From an uncultured Desulfosporosinus sp. (lineage in GTDB: Bacteria > Bacillota > Desulfitobacteriia > Desulfitobacteriales > Desulfitobacteriaceae): a DNA stretch of 64,000 nucleotides. The stretch's first letter is position 1. Each line of letters begins with the position of its first letter. A program made the position numbers and the translations under genes. A model generated the notes under the pieces. That model saw nothing but the letters and a program-made list of their open reading frames with translations, was not told the origin of the DNA and did not search any database. Location: the NCBI GenBank assembly GCA_927405585.1, contig CAKMJS010000134.1:1-64000 (forward strand). Direction: 5' to 3'. Below are positions 17,722 through 26,572 of the stretch, one piece after another.

Positions 17722-19134
17722 ATGTCAAAACAAAGTAAATTAGTGGAAGATATGCAAGCGTTGCTCGGTGCGGAAAAGGTAATTTCAAGTAAGCTTGAAC
17801 GGTATACCTATACTTATGACAGTTCTTTCTTATCCCAGCTTAATGAATACTATCCTGATGTCGTTGTCTGTCCTATGAGCACGGAGGACGTTCAAAAAAT
17901 CATGCGCTATGCTTATCAACATGAGATACCTGTTACACCTAGGGGGGCTGGCTCCGGTCAGACAGGAGGGAGTGTAGCGGTTAAGGGTGGTATTGTACTA
18001 GACCTTTCGGGTTGGACCGACATCGTGGAAATTGATGAGAGCAACATGCAAGTAGTTGTAAGACCAGGGATAGTGCACGCAGACCTCAATGTTGCTCTTT
18101 CACCTTATGGGTTGTTTTTTCCACCTGACCCAGGAAGCTCTAAAATGGCGACGATTGGGGGCATGGTCGGGAACAATGCCAGCGGGTTGCGTGCAGTGAA
18201 GTTTGGGAACACGGGTCAATATGTCCTCGGTTTGGAAGTTGTCTTACCGGATGGGGAGGTCATGAAGACTGGGGGCTTACACTCAAGAGCCTTGAAAAGT
18301 GTTTCAGGGATTAATCTTACGAGCCTATACGTTGGATCAGAAGGTACTTTAGGTGTCATAACACAGATTAGGCTGAAAATACTACCGAAACCTCCAGTAA
18401 GAGGAATTCTGCTTACGTTGTTTTCCAGTTTGGATGATGCCGCTGCAACAGTATTAGAAGTGTTTAAGAATGGGATTATTCCTTCGGGTATTGAGATCTT
18501 GGATGACTCTGGGATTAAAGCCGCCAATAAATTTCAACCGGATCTTAAGCTTCCAGAAGCGGAAGCAGCTTTGTTTTTCGAAGTCACTGGCAGCAAGGCA
18601 GCAGTTGACTTTGAGGGACAACAAGTTAAAGAGATCGCAGAAAAGCGGGCAAGCTCAGTAGAATGGGCGACGGACGCTCAACGTATGGCGAAGCTTTGGC
18701 AAGGACGTGCTGTAATCGGCGCAGCATCAGCCCGTGTTAAAGTAGGCTCAACAAGGATATTTTGTGGTGAGGACGTTTGTTTCCCGATGGCCAGAGTCCC
18801 TGAAGCATTACGAAGAATTAAGGAAATTGGGGCAAAACATAATACGCTCGTGGTCATCTATGGTCATATTGGAGACGGGAATATGCATACAGCTCCAATT
18901 ATTGATCCCTTAAAACCGGAAGAGGTCGAAGCAGCTCACCGCGTGGCAGATGATATTCATCAACTGGCTTTAGAGCTGGAAGGAACGACCACTGGAGAAC
19001 ACGGAGTAGGTTTTACACGGAGTCAATTTATGGAAGCGGAACACGGTAAGGCCTTGGAGATCATGAGAATTATCAAGGATGCCATTGATCCAAAAGGAAT
19101 TATGAATCCTGGTAAGATATGGGCTGAGAGGTAA
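17722..19134 (+). CDS. FAD-linked 2-hydroxyacid oxidase/dehydrogenase (GlcD type)
   Basis: A 470-residue flavoprotein of the GlcD/D-lactate dehydrogenase family. The PCMH FAD-binding domain shows TPRGAGSGQTGGSVAVKGG (near 73-91) and FFPPDPGSSKMATIGGMVGNNASG split across the next part. The C-terminal substrate domain has HIGDGNMHTAP and TGEHGVGFTRS. It would oxidise a D-2-hydroxy acid such as glycolate or D-lactate. The Fe-S partner gene starts 4 nt after its stop codon. The order hydrolyase, GlcD, GlcF and then TRAP transporter suggests one uptake and oxidation route. Confidence 0.88.
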   Translation: MSKQSKLVEDMQALLGAEKVISSKLERYTYTYDSSFLSQLNEYYPDVVVCPMSTEDVQKIMRYAYQHEIPVTPRGAGSGQTGGSVAVKGGIVLDLSGWTDIVEIDESNMQVVVRPGIVHADLNVALSPYGLFFPPDPGSSKMATIGGMVGNNASGLRAVKFGNTGQYVLGLEVVLPDGEVMKTGGLHSRALKSVSGINLTSLYVGSEGTLGVITQIRLKILPKPPVRGILLTLFSSLDDAAATVLEVFKNGIIPSGIEILDDSGIKAANKFQPDLKLPEAEAALFFEVTGSKAAVDFEGQQVKEIAEKRASSVEWATDAQRMAKLWQGRAVIGAASARVKVGSTRIFCGEDVCFPMARVPEALRRIKEIGAKHNTLVVIYGHIGDGNMHTAPIIDPLKPEEVEAAHRVADDIHQLALELEGTTTGEHGVGFTRSQFMEAEHGKALEIMRIIKDAIDPKGIMNPGKIWAER

Positions 19135-19138
19135 ACGT

Positions 19139-20419
19139 ATGAAAACAACGTATCGAATTGATTTTGCTGAAGAACTTAAGAAGTGCGTGCGCTGTGGTGA
19201 GTGCCGTGCGAGTTGTCCTATCTTCTCCGAGTCAAAGAGAGAACCAGACTCACCACGAGGGAGGCTGGCCTTAGTAAAGCTTCTTCAAGACGGAAAGATC
19301 GAAGCATCTGCGGAACTGTCTGAAAAGCTATATGGGTGCCTACTTTGTAAAACTTGTGCAGTCAATTGTCCGTCTGGGGTCATTACGGATGAGATTGTGG
19401 TGGGAGTGCGAGATTACCTTGAGGATGTTTTAGATAAAAACATTGTCAAGAGGGCGTTGCTTAAAGGATTCTTAACTCGTCCAGCTTTACTACAAGCGTC
19501 CTTTTCGCTTGTCAAGCTTTATCAAAAGACGGGATTAAATGACGTTTTAACTAGATCCAAACTAATTGATCATTTGCCCGAAACAATGAGTGCGGGAGCT
19601 AAAATATTACCGGATGTTTCAAAACGACCGGCTCGCGGACGGATCCCTGAAGTTGTTAAGCCTTATGGAGAAAAACGTTTCCGGGTGGCTTATTTTCTAG
19701 GGTGTGCAACCAATTTGATTTATCCGGATGTTGCAGTTACTGGAGTGGACGTACTAGCCAGGCATGGCTGTGAAGTAATAACTCCAGCCATACAGTGTTG
19801 TGGTATGCCGCATTTAGCCTATGGAGATACGGATACTATGGTGCAAATGGCCAAAAACAATATGAAGGTTCTACTGGAGACACAAGCGGATGCAATTGTA
19901 ACGGATTGCTCATCCTGTTCAGCAACTTTAGCGGAAAGTTATCAGAAACTTTTTGAGCCAGGTACTGACGAATATAACCAAGCCATAGAATTGAGTAGTA
20001 AAGTTTATGATCTTAGTAAGTTTTTGATGGAGAAAACGGGTGTCCAGCCAGGTCCTAATCCAGTTAATGTTGTGGTAACCTATCATGACCCGTGTCACTT
20101 AAAACGAGGGCAAAATGTTTTCAAACAACCACGTGAGTTGCTAAAGGCGATTCCGGGTGTAGAATTCCGAGAAATGAAGGAAGCAGACCGTTGCTGTGGG
20201 TCTGCGGGAAGTTTCAGTATTATGCATCACGAGCTATCTATGAAAGTACTCGAGCGGAAGATTAGTAACATCATTACTGCCAAGGCAGAGGTGGTGGCCA
20301 CCAGTTGCCCAACGTGCACGATGCAGTTAAGTTACGGAATGAAATGTCACGGGTTGTCAGGGCAAGTCGTGCATCCAGTTCAGTTGCTGGCTAAGACCTA
20401 TTCAAAGATCAAAAATTAA
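19139..20419 (+). CDS. (Fe-S)-binding oxidase subunit, GlcF type
   Basis: A 426-residue protein with two N-terminal 4Fe-4S motifs, CVRCGECRASCPIF and CLLCKTCAVNCPSG. Two CCG domains follow: CCGMPHLAYGD (near 220) and CCGSAGSFS (near 351), with nearby cysteines in DCSSCSATL and TSCPTC. This is the architecture of GlcF/HdrB-like electron-transfer subunits, which take electrons from the GlcD flavoprotein and pass them to quinone, ferredoxin or another carrier. The 4-nt spacing from the GlcD gene supports a stable complex. Confidence 0.9.
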   Translation: MKTTYRIDFAEELKKCVRCGECRASCPIFSESKREPDSPRGRLALVKLLQDGKIEASAELSEKLYGCLLCKTCAVNCPSGVITDEIVVGVRDYLEDVLDKNIVKRALLKGFLTRPALLQASFSLVKLYQKTGLNDVLTRSKLIDHLPETMSAGAKILPDVSKRPARGRIPEVVKPYGEKRFRVAYFLGCATNLIYPDVAVTGVDVLARHGCEVITPAIQCCGMPHLAYGDTDTMVQMAKNNMKVLLETQADAIVTDCSSCSATLAESYQKLFEPGTDEYNQAIELSSKVYDLSKFLMEKTGVQPGPNPVNVVVTYHDPCHLKRGQNVFKQPRELLKAIPGVEFREMKEADRCCGSAGSFSIMHHELSMKVLERKISNIITAKAEVVATSCPTCTMQLSYGMKCHGLSGQVVHPVQLLAKTYSKIKN

Positions 20420-20593
20420 CTATTTAATATATTCAAAATAATAAGAAATAAATGAAAAAAATGAAATTAAATAGGACTATATTATATGAATCACGAAAAA
20501 TAATGCTATCACCTAATGAGTTCATCTAAAGCTGGGATCAGGACTCAGTGGGGAGTCTCACGCTGGCCCAATACAAAGCGTATTCTTCTAATG

Positions 20594-20652
20594 GTTTCGA
20601 TATTGAAACAGTATTTGTCCCGAAAAACAGGTTTTTGTTTCAGTATAGAAAC
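20594..20652. promoter_or_regulatory. Two GTTTC-N6-GAAAC dyads, candidate activator sites
   Basis: GTTTC-GATATT-GAAAC at 20594-20609 and GTTTC-AGTATA-GAAAC at 20637-20652 have centres 43 bp apart, about four helical turns. They lie roughly 150-200 bp upstream of the sigma-54 promoter at 20795. The arrangement fits tandem enhancer sites for a bacterial enhancer-binding protein. The rest of 20420-20794 shows no convincing gene. Confidence 0.5.
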
Positions 20653-20794
20653 TCTTTTAGGCTTATTAAAAACTGAATCTAGCGACTATTATAGTTATTT
20701 GAAAATATTTAAATAACTACACTTGAGACAGATAAGCAAGAGACACTAACTAGGAATAGTGCAATTGGGCTTGGAACGAAGTTTACTGAAGTGT

Positions 20795-20810
20795 TGGCAC
20801 AGAACTTGCA
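20795..20810 (+). promoter_or_regulatory. Consensus sigma-54 promoter of the TRAP transporter operon
   Basis: TGGCAC-N5-TTGCA is an exact match to the -24/-12 consensus, with GG (20796-20797) and GC (20808-20809) exactly 10 bp apart. It lies 168 bp before dctP, giving a leader of about 155 nt. Confidence 0.88.
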
Positions 20811-20978
20811 ATAATCTGGTTGAGAACAATTTTTGAGGGAAGTCATTCAATATACTCCTTCGAAATTAACTTGTTTTAAATGCTCTAAGGTTAACACATT
20901 ACATGGAGGTGAGGTGGTAAAGAAACCTGATTATATGCTTATGAATATATAAAATTTTTAAAGAAGAGGGGAATTGTT

Positions 20979-22007
20979 TTGAAAAAAAATCACATTCTTA
21001 GTGGGTTACTCGTGTCGGTTCTCTCTGTTGCACTCCTTGGGTGTGGAACAACTGCTGTAGATAAGCCTGCTGCTCCAACTGAAGCTGCTAAAAAGCCAAG
21101 TCTCACTGTTAAGCTTTCCTCGACATCCAGTAAAGGTGGAGCAATGTTTGAAGGGGCTCAGAAGTTTAAAGCGCTCGTTGAAGAACGCTCCAAGGGAGAT
21201 ATAGAGGTTCAAGTTTATCCAGATGGTCAATTGGCAAAAGATCTTGCCGCGATTGATGCCCATAAGACTGGTGCAATCCATATGTCCCTTCCTTCAACTG
21301 TTATGGCACAAATAGATCCTAAATTTGGAGTTTTTGATATCCCCTTCTTATTTAAAGATGCCGCCGCAGTCGCTAAATTTGCCCATGGACCGATGTGGAC
21401 GCAAGACTTTCAACCATTATTTGAGAAATATGGTATGTATGGTTTAGGCTTCTGGGAAAATGGTTTCCGCCATATCACGAATAACAAACGTCCGATTAAC
21501 GTTCCAGAAGATTTAAAAGGTATTAAACTTCGCGTACCAGAAAGTAAACTTCGGGTTGCAATGTTTAAAGAGTTCGGCGCTAATCCTGCAACAGCGGATT
21601 TCAGTGAAGTATTTACAGCGTTACAGCAGGGAGTCTTTGACGGACAAGAAAATCCATATGTTCAAATTGAAGCAGGACGCTTCGCAGAAATTCAAAAATA
21701 TCTGTCGATTACTAATCATAACTATACCCCTGCTTACCTAGTTGCCAGTAAGGTATGGTTTGACAAATTAACACCTGACCAGCAGAAACTGCTTAAAAAA
21801 GCAGCCGTTGACGCTGGAGATTATACACGTGAATATGGATCAAAAGTAGAGGGTGAGCTACTAGCGAAATTTAAGGCAGCAGGGATGCAGGTTAACACTG
21901 CAGATGTAGCAGCATTCCAAGCCAAAACAGGACCTGTCATTGATTTGCTCAAACAAACGCTTGATCCTGCTTTTGTTGATAAAGTAGTAAAAACAGCTAA
22001 AGAGTAG
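20979..22007 (+). CDS. dctP: TRAP transporter solute-binding lipoprotein (DctP family)
   Basis: A 342-residue extracytoplasmic binding protein for carboxylic acids. A lipoprotein signal ends at LLGCGTT, so the mature protein is lipid-anchored outside the membrane. DctP-family features include DLKGIKLRVPES, which carries the arginine that pairs with the substrate carboxylate, and the FTALQQGVFDGQENP block. TTG 20979 follows GAGGGG by 7 nt. It is driven by the sigma-54 promoter at 20795 and followed by the membrane subunits. The ligand is unknown, but the adjacent 2-hydroxyacid oxidase genes suggest a hydroxy- or dicarboxylate. Confidence 0.92.
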   Translation: MKKNHILSGLLVSVLSVALLGCGTTAVDKPAAPTEAAKKPSLTVKLSSTSSKGGAMFEGAQKFKALVEERSKGDIEVQVYPDGQLAKDLAAIDAHKTGAIHMSLPSTVMAQIDPKFGVFDIPFLFKDAAAVAKFAHGPMWTQDFQPLFEKYGMYGLGFWENGFRHITNNKRPINVPEDLKGIKLRVPESKLRVAMFKEFGANPATADFSEVFTALQQGVFDGQENPYVQIEAGRFAEIQKYLSITNHNYTPAYLVASKVWFDKLTPDQQKLLKKAAVDAGDYTREYGSKVEGELLAKFKAAGMQVNTADVAAFQAKTGPVIDLLKQTLDPAFVDKVVKTAKE

Positions 22008-22034
22008 TTAAAAATCTATAGTGCTTTAGAATCC

Positions 22035-22100
22035 AACTCATGTCTCTTAATTCATGTGTTGTGGCTTTTGATTCTATCACAGGATAAAGGGACATGAGTT
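22035..22100 (+). other. Intercistronic hairpin between dctP and dctQ
   Basis: AACTCATGTCTCTT pairs with AAGGGACATGAGTT across the 126-nt gap between the two genes, with a nested TAGAATC/GATTCTA pair. Such hairpins often raise the level of binding protein over the membrane subunits by partial termination or mRNA protection; that role is inferred here. Confidence 0.5.
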
Positions 22101-22133
22101 ATTAAATTGGTAAAACTAGAGGGGGCGAATCAA

Positions 22134-22616
22134 ATGCAGTTCCTAAGTAGAATTGATCGGATCATTACGGAAGGATTAAAATGGACTCTCGTCCTATTAA
22201 TGACCGCGATTACGTTGGCAGTGGCTTGGGGAGTATTCACACGTTTCGTACTACAAGATTCAGCAACATGGACAGGTGAATTTTCTGGGTTTACGCTTGT
22301 TTGGATTACCTTTCTGGGATCTGCTTATGCTGTTTTTGAAAAAACCCATATACGTTTTGAATCCTTGTTCGATATGCTTCCGAAATCGATACGCTTAATT
22401 ATTCAAACGATCTTCAATATAGTTATGCTCCTTTTCTTCGTAATTATTTTGATTACTGGCTATAACTTAGCAATGAGTGCGATGACAGCTGAGACTGTAT
22501 CTCTTCCTATTACTAAAGGAGTAGCTTATTTAATCCTGCCTATAGGTAGTGCGATTATGATGATTGGCTTTTTGTCAGATACCATAAATTCGTTTAAAAG
22601 AGGTGAGAGTCAATGA
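22134..22616 (+). CDS. dctQ: TRAP transporter small permease subunit (DctQ family)
   Basis: A membrane protein of about 160 residues with four hydrophobic helices, typical of DctQ. The conserved WTGEFSGFTLVWITFLGSAY segment is visible near residue 40. ATG 22134 has AGAGGGGG 8 nt upstream, whereas the TTG at 22107 lacks a site. Its stop codon overlaps the start of dctM (ATGA), showing translational coupling in the TRAP complex. Confidence 0.9.
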   Translation: MQFLSRIDRIITEGLKWTLVLLMTAITLAVAWGVFTRFVLQDSATWTGEFSGFTLVWITFLGSAYAVFEKTHIRFESLFDMLPKSIRLIIQTIFNIVMLLFFVIILITGYNLAMSAMTAETVSLPITKGVAYLILPIGSAIMMIGFLSDTINSFKRGESQ

Positions 22617-23884
22617 TTGCAGCGATACTAATTGGAGGGATTATAGGCTTAGTGCTTTTGGGACTGCCAATAGGCTTTGCTTTAGCAGTCATCGGGGTAG
22701 CGCTATTTTTCCTGACTGGTGCGCCTTTAGATATGTTGCCAATTATTTTATTCGATGGTACTAATAACTTCCCCCTTCTCGCCATTCCGTTATTTATGGT
22801 GGTTGGAGAGTTAATGGGTGCTGTGAATTTATCCCAACGACTCGTTAATTTCGCAGGTAGTCTGGTTGGTTTTGCTGTCGGAGGACTTGCGCAAGTAACC
22901 GTTGTAACGTCTATGATCTTTGCTGAAATTTCAGGATCCGCTGTTGCTGGCGCTGCCGCTTTGGGCGGTGTTTTGATACCAGAAATGAAGAAAAAAGGTT
23001 ACCCACAGGGTTTTGCTACGGCCTTAGTGTCTGTGGCTGCGACTATGGCTATTATTCTACCCCCTAGCATTCCCATGATTCTGTACGGGGTTATGGCCGG
23101 TGTCAGCGTATCAGATTTGTTTATAGCAGGTATTTTCCCAGGCTTAATTGTAGGGATTGTCTTAATGGGCGTAAATCACGTTTATGCAAGTAAGAATAAA
23201 TGGGAAGCCGCTTCTACGTTTTCCTTTCCGGCTGTTGGGAAGACCTTTAAAGAAGCATTTTGGGCACTAACTATACCGTTTATTATTCTCGGTGGAATCT
23301 GGGGAGGAATATTTACCCCTACGGAAGCTGCAGCTGTCGCCTCTGTTGCTGCATTCTTGATTGGCATGTTTATTTACAAGGACTTAAAGTGGAAACAAGT
23401 CCCGGAACTTCTGCTGAGAGCTGCAAATCAGACGGCCGTTGTCATGATTATTATTTCCGCTTCAGCAGTTATTGGGTGGTTCTTGACGAGTGAGCAAATC
23501 CCTCAGGGATTGGCTGCCTGGGTAACGACTATCACAAATAACCCAATTGCCGTATTGGCAATCCTTAATGTCTTTCTTTTGGTCGTAGGAATGTTCATGC
23601 ATTCTGCTGCTGCGATAATTATGATTATACCGATTATCATGCCCTTGATTCGTGACTTAGGTATTGATCCGATACACTTCGGTATCATAGTAACCATTAA
23701 CCTTGGAATTGGTCAGCAAACACCACCGGTTGCCTCTGTCTTACTGACAGCGTGTTCAGTCGGAAATGTTCCTTTGGTTGAGACTTTTCCGTATCTAAAG
23801 GTTTATATCGCAGTCATGTTGGGAATTTTAGCAGTGATAACCTACGTTCCGATTATTAGTACGTACTTACCTTCGGTGATGTAA
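22613..23884 (+). CDS. dctM: TRAP transporter large permease subunit (DctM family)
   Basis: A 423-residue polytopic membrane protein of the DctM family that forms the sodium-driven transport channel. It contains GLPIGFALAVIGVALFFL near the N-terminus, EISGSAVAGAAALGGVLIP, and the ILPPSIPMILYGVM segment characteristic of the family, with about 11-12 hydrophobic helices. It is the last gene of the operon and is followed by a terminator shared with the convergent two-component system. Confidence 0.93.
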   Translation: MIAAILIGGIIGLVLLGLPIGFALAVIGVALFFLTGAPLDMLPIILFDGTNNFPLLAIPLFMVVGELMGAVNLSQRLVNFAGSLVGFAVGGLAQVTVVTSMIFAEISGSAVAGAAALGGVLIPEMKKKGYPQGFATALVSVAATMAIILPPSIPMILYGVMAGVSVSDLFIAGIFPGLIVGIVLMGVNHVYASKNKWEAASTFSFPAVGKTFKEAFWALTIPFIILGGIWGGIFTPTEAAAVASVAAFLIGMFIYKDLKWKQVPELLLRAANQTAVVMIIISASAVIGWFLTSEQIPQGLAAWVTTITNNPIAVLAILNVFLLVVGMFMHSAAAIIMIIPIIMPLIRDLGIDPIHFGIIVTINLGIGQQTPPVASVLLTACSVGNVPLVETFPYLKVYIAVMLGILAVITYVPIISTYLPSVM

Positions 23885-23936
23885 AAAACTTGATATTAAA
23901 CACGCGAAAGCAAAGGCCTAAATGGCAAAAAATAAG

Positions 23937-23986
23937 GCAACCAATGTGCTTATGTCTGAATACCAAGCGACATTGGTTGCTATTTT
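23937..23986. terminator. Hairpin terminator between convergent dctM and response regulator genes
   Basis: GCAACCAATGT at 23937 pairs perfectly with ACATTGGTTGC ending at 23980, followed by TATTTT. It probably ends the TRAP operon transcript and may also serve the opposite strand. Confidence 0.65.
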
Positions 23987-24004
23987 CGTGGTAAAAGTTA
24001 GTCC

Positions 24005-24733
24005 TTAGTTGAACGAGTTTACGTTGCCAAGATCACGCGGAACTATCCTGTAGCGTTTTGTCGGACGTCCAATGGTCCCGTACTCTAATTCGACTTGCAC
24101 CTGTCCAGTTTCGACTAAGTATTCTAAGTAACGCCACACAGTTATCTTCGAAATAGTTAGTTCTAAGGCAATATGCCGACAAGAGAGAGTTGTTTCTTGT
24201 TTATTAAGGAAACACAAGATTTGATCTAGGGTTAATTGATGAACACCTTTAGGCAGAGGGATAGATTTCGTTCGAGGGACGATTTCACTAATAATTTCAA
24301 CGGGAGTATTAAGTTTATCAAGATCATACTGGCATAAATCTGAGTTGCTTGACATCATCAGCTGTCGCCTGAGATAGCTTTGTAGGGCCTGTTGGAGACG
24401 CTCCATATCAAAGGGCTTAATCAGATAGTCCACTGCACCATAGCGTAAGGCCTCCTGGATTGTTGAACTGTCCTTAGCGGCTGTCACTAGTATGATATCC
24501 GTGGATATTTTCTTATCACGAATTTTTTTTAAAATGTTTAAACCGTTTCCATTCGTCAAATAGATATCCAATAAAACCAAATCAGGCTTGGTTTCAATGA
24601 TTTGTAGTAAGGCATCGTTTTCATTATTAGTTACCCCAACGACTTTAAAGGGCACCATTTTTTCCGTAAATCGCTTATTTATTCTAGCCACCATAGGATC
24701 ATCTTCAACAATGAATACCTTAATGGGTTCCAA
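24005..24733 (-). CDS. CitB/DcuR-type response regulator
   Basis: A response regulator of about 242 residues. The receiver domain has FIVEDDPMVARIN at the start, the phosphoacceptor aspartate in LVLLDIYL (near 55) and a conserved lysine in YLIKPF. The C-terminal half is a DcuR/CitB-like DNA-binding region (SCRHIALELTISKITVWRYL). The start is probably TTG 24733, 9 nt after AAAGGAG; TTG 24739 is too close to it. It is encoded after the DcuS-like kinase and convergent with the TRAP operon, so control of carboxylate uptake is likely. It lacks a sigma-54 AAA+ domain, so it cannot itself activate the sigma-54 promoter at 20795. Confidence 0.88.
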   Translation of the reverse strand: MEPIKVFIVEDDPMVARINKRFTEKMVPFKVVGVTNNENDALLQIIETKPDLVLLDIYLTNGNGLNILKKIRDKKISTDIILVTAAKDSSTIQEALRYGAVDYLIKPFDMERLQQALQSYLRRQLMMSSNSDLCQYDLDKLNTPVEIISEIVPRTKSIPLPKGVHQLTLDQILCFLNKQETTLSCRHIALELTISKITVWRYLEYLVETGQVQVELEYGTIGRPTKRYRIVPRDLGNVNSFN

Positions 24734-24777
24734 GTGCAAACACTCCTTTCATAACAACACTAACTGAAATTTAAGTG

Positions 24778-26349
24778 TTAAGGTAGATTATAGGGAATGA
24801 TGACTCGGAAAATCGATCCATGATCGGTAGTGTCAAAGGTGATCATCCCTCCTGCAACGTCAATCCGGTTTTTGCAATTAGGAAGACCAAAACCTTGGCC
24901 ATGCTCTTTAGAGGTAAAACCAGCCTCAAATACCCGCTGGCGGTATTCAATGGGAATTCCTGTGCCGCTGTCTTGTACTTCAAGACAAATATCTTGGGGA
25001 CTTTGTTTAATGAGCACCTGAACTAATCGATTTGTCTGGTCAGCAACGGCATCAAAGGCATTCTCAATCAAATTGCCTAAAACTACAATCAAAGCATGTT
25101 CATCAAAATACTCAGGGAGAGCGAGGAGTCTGCTTTTAGTGTCAATTACCAGATTAATTTGCTTTTCCTGAGCTTCGCTCGCTTTACCGGTTAATAGTCC
25201 GACGACAGCGCTACAGTGAATATTAACGATCAGAAAACTGACTAATGACTGTTCTTTCAAGGTAATCGTCGAAATATAGCTTTTCGCTTCGTCATACGCT
25301 TCAAGTTGAATGAGGCCTGAGATAACATGGAGTTTGTTCAGAAATTCATGAGTGCGTGCCCGTAGGGCTTCGACGATTTTCCTTACCCCAGTCAGTTCTT
25401 CAGCAATGTGGCTAACTTCAGTTAAGGGGCGGAAGGTGGCAATTGCGCCCATGACCTTTTTCTTAATAACTAAGGCATGACGATTCGTGAGGACGATGTT
25501 TCCATTGATCAATAACTGCTCGTCGGCTAAGGGTTGTTGAGTATTCAAAACAAGCGGAAGTTGGGAATCGGGGATCAACTCCGAAATATGACGTCCAATA
25601 AATTTCGTACCTAGCGGAAATAGATTTTGGGCTGCTTGGTTAACGACTGTAACCTTACAATTCTGGTCAATCGCAATTATCCCTTCCTTAACGGATTGAA
25701 GCATGCAGTCGCGTTCTTTAAGCAAGGTGGCGATTTCTATGGGTTCCATTCCGAAGATTAAGTTTTTGATGTTATTAGCCAATAGAATTGAAAAGAACAA
25801 AATTAATAAAAAACTGATAGGAATGACCAAATAAAAGATTTTATAAATTTTCGAAAGCGTTAAGGAAATTCCAGGCTCAAAATACCCTACCGCTACAGCT
25901 CCGATTTGTTGGGAGCCGTTAAAAATGGGAGCAAAAGCTCTAATTGAGGGACCTGATATCCCTATAGCTTTAGAGGTATACGATTGGCCCTGTAGAGCGA
26001 GACCTTCATCCCCACCCGTAAAGGGTAAGCCAATTAAGGTTGCGTTCGGATGACTATGGCGTTTGCCATCTCTATCAATAAAGACTATAAAGGCTGCGTG
26101 AGTATTTTGACGGATTTCTTCAGCTATCGACTGTAGATGCAGGGCCGGTGTTTCCGAAAAATATCCTGCCTTAACATCCTCGCGTTGAGCGGCGAGTGTC
26201 GCAATATCCAGGGCTTGAGTAGCAATTTGCTGCTCAAAGCTATTAATAAAACTAAAATGCAAAATGCTCATAGCTAAAATAAGCGGTATTAGGCTACTAA
26301 TCGCAGTTGTTATGAAAACACGAACACGTAAAGGAAGTGGTTTTCCCAT
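24778..26349 (-). CDS. DcuS/CitA-type sensor histidine kinase
   Basis: A 523-residue membrane kinase: a transmembrane helix near residues 12-32, an extracytoplasmic Cache-like sensor (about 35-170) of the kind that binds di- and tricarboxylates, a second helix (about 175-195), a PAS domain (about 215-300) and the SpoB-type kinase core. The phosphoacceptor histidine is in RTHEFLNKLHVISGL (near 340). The ATPase shows NLIENAFDA, DSGTGIP and GFGLPNCK. ATG 26349 follows AGGAGGT. It pairs with the downstream CitB-type regulator and probably senses the solute taken up by the neighbouring TRAP system. Confidence 0.9.
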   Translation of the reverse strand: MGKPLPLRVRVFITTAISSLIPLILAMSILHFSFINSFEQQIATQALDIATLAAQREDVKAGYFSETPALHLQSIAEEIRQNTHAAFIVFIDRDGKRHSHPNATLIGLPFTGGDEGLALQGQSYTSKAIGISGPSIRAFAPIFNGSQQIGAVAVGYFEPGISLTLSKIYKIFYLVIPISFLLILFFSILLANNIKNLIFGMEPIEIATLLKERDCMLQSVKEGIIAIDQNCKVTVVNQAAQNLFPLGTKFIGRHISELIPDSQLPLVLNTQQPLADEQLLINGNIVLTNRHALVIKKKVMGAIATFRPLTEVSHIAEELTGVRKIVEALRARTHEFLNKLHVISGLIQLEAYDEAKSYISTITLKEQSLVSFLIVNIHCSAVVGLLTGKASEAQEKQINLVIDTKSRLLALPEYFDEHALIVVLGNLIENAFDAVADQTNRLVQVLIKQSPQDICLEVQDSGTGIPIEYRQRVFEAGFTSKEHGQGFGLPNCKNRIDVAGGMITFDTTDHGSIFRVIIPYNLP

Positions 26350-26572
26350 AATACCTCCTAAGACAATGAGTCTTAGATTTATTCCTTTGTCTATAATATC
26401 AGAATTTTTGATCGAATCCTATATTTTTCGTGTTATTGTTATTGATTACGACTATTAATGATAAATTCATTAACTATTCATATTTCCCTGAAAACAATGA
26501 AAACAATGAAACAAAATAGGGAGATTAAGGCTGGAGCACGAATAGATTACTTAGTTGAAAGGGGGATAGCAA

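Noticed and set aside
17722-20419. Specific naming as glycolate oxidase or D-lactate dehydrogenase
   Set aside because: The GlcD/GlcF architecture is clear, but substrate-specific residues cannot be judged by eye, so only the family is given.
20516-20716. Small open frame of 66 codons upstream of dctP
   Set aside because: No ribosome-binding site, composition unlike neighbours, and it covers the GTTTC-N6-GAAAC dyads of a regulatory region.
24005-24733. This response regulator as direct activator of the sigma-54 promoter of dctPQM
   Set aside because: It has a receiver and a CitB-type DNA-binding domain but no AAA+ domain with GAFTGA, which is needed to open sigma-54 complexes.
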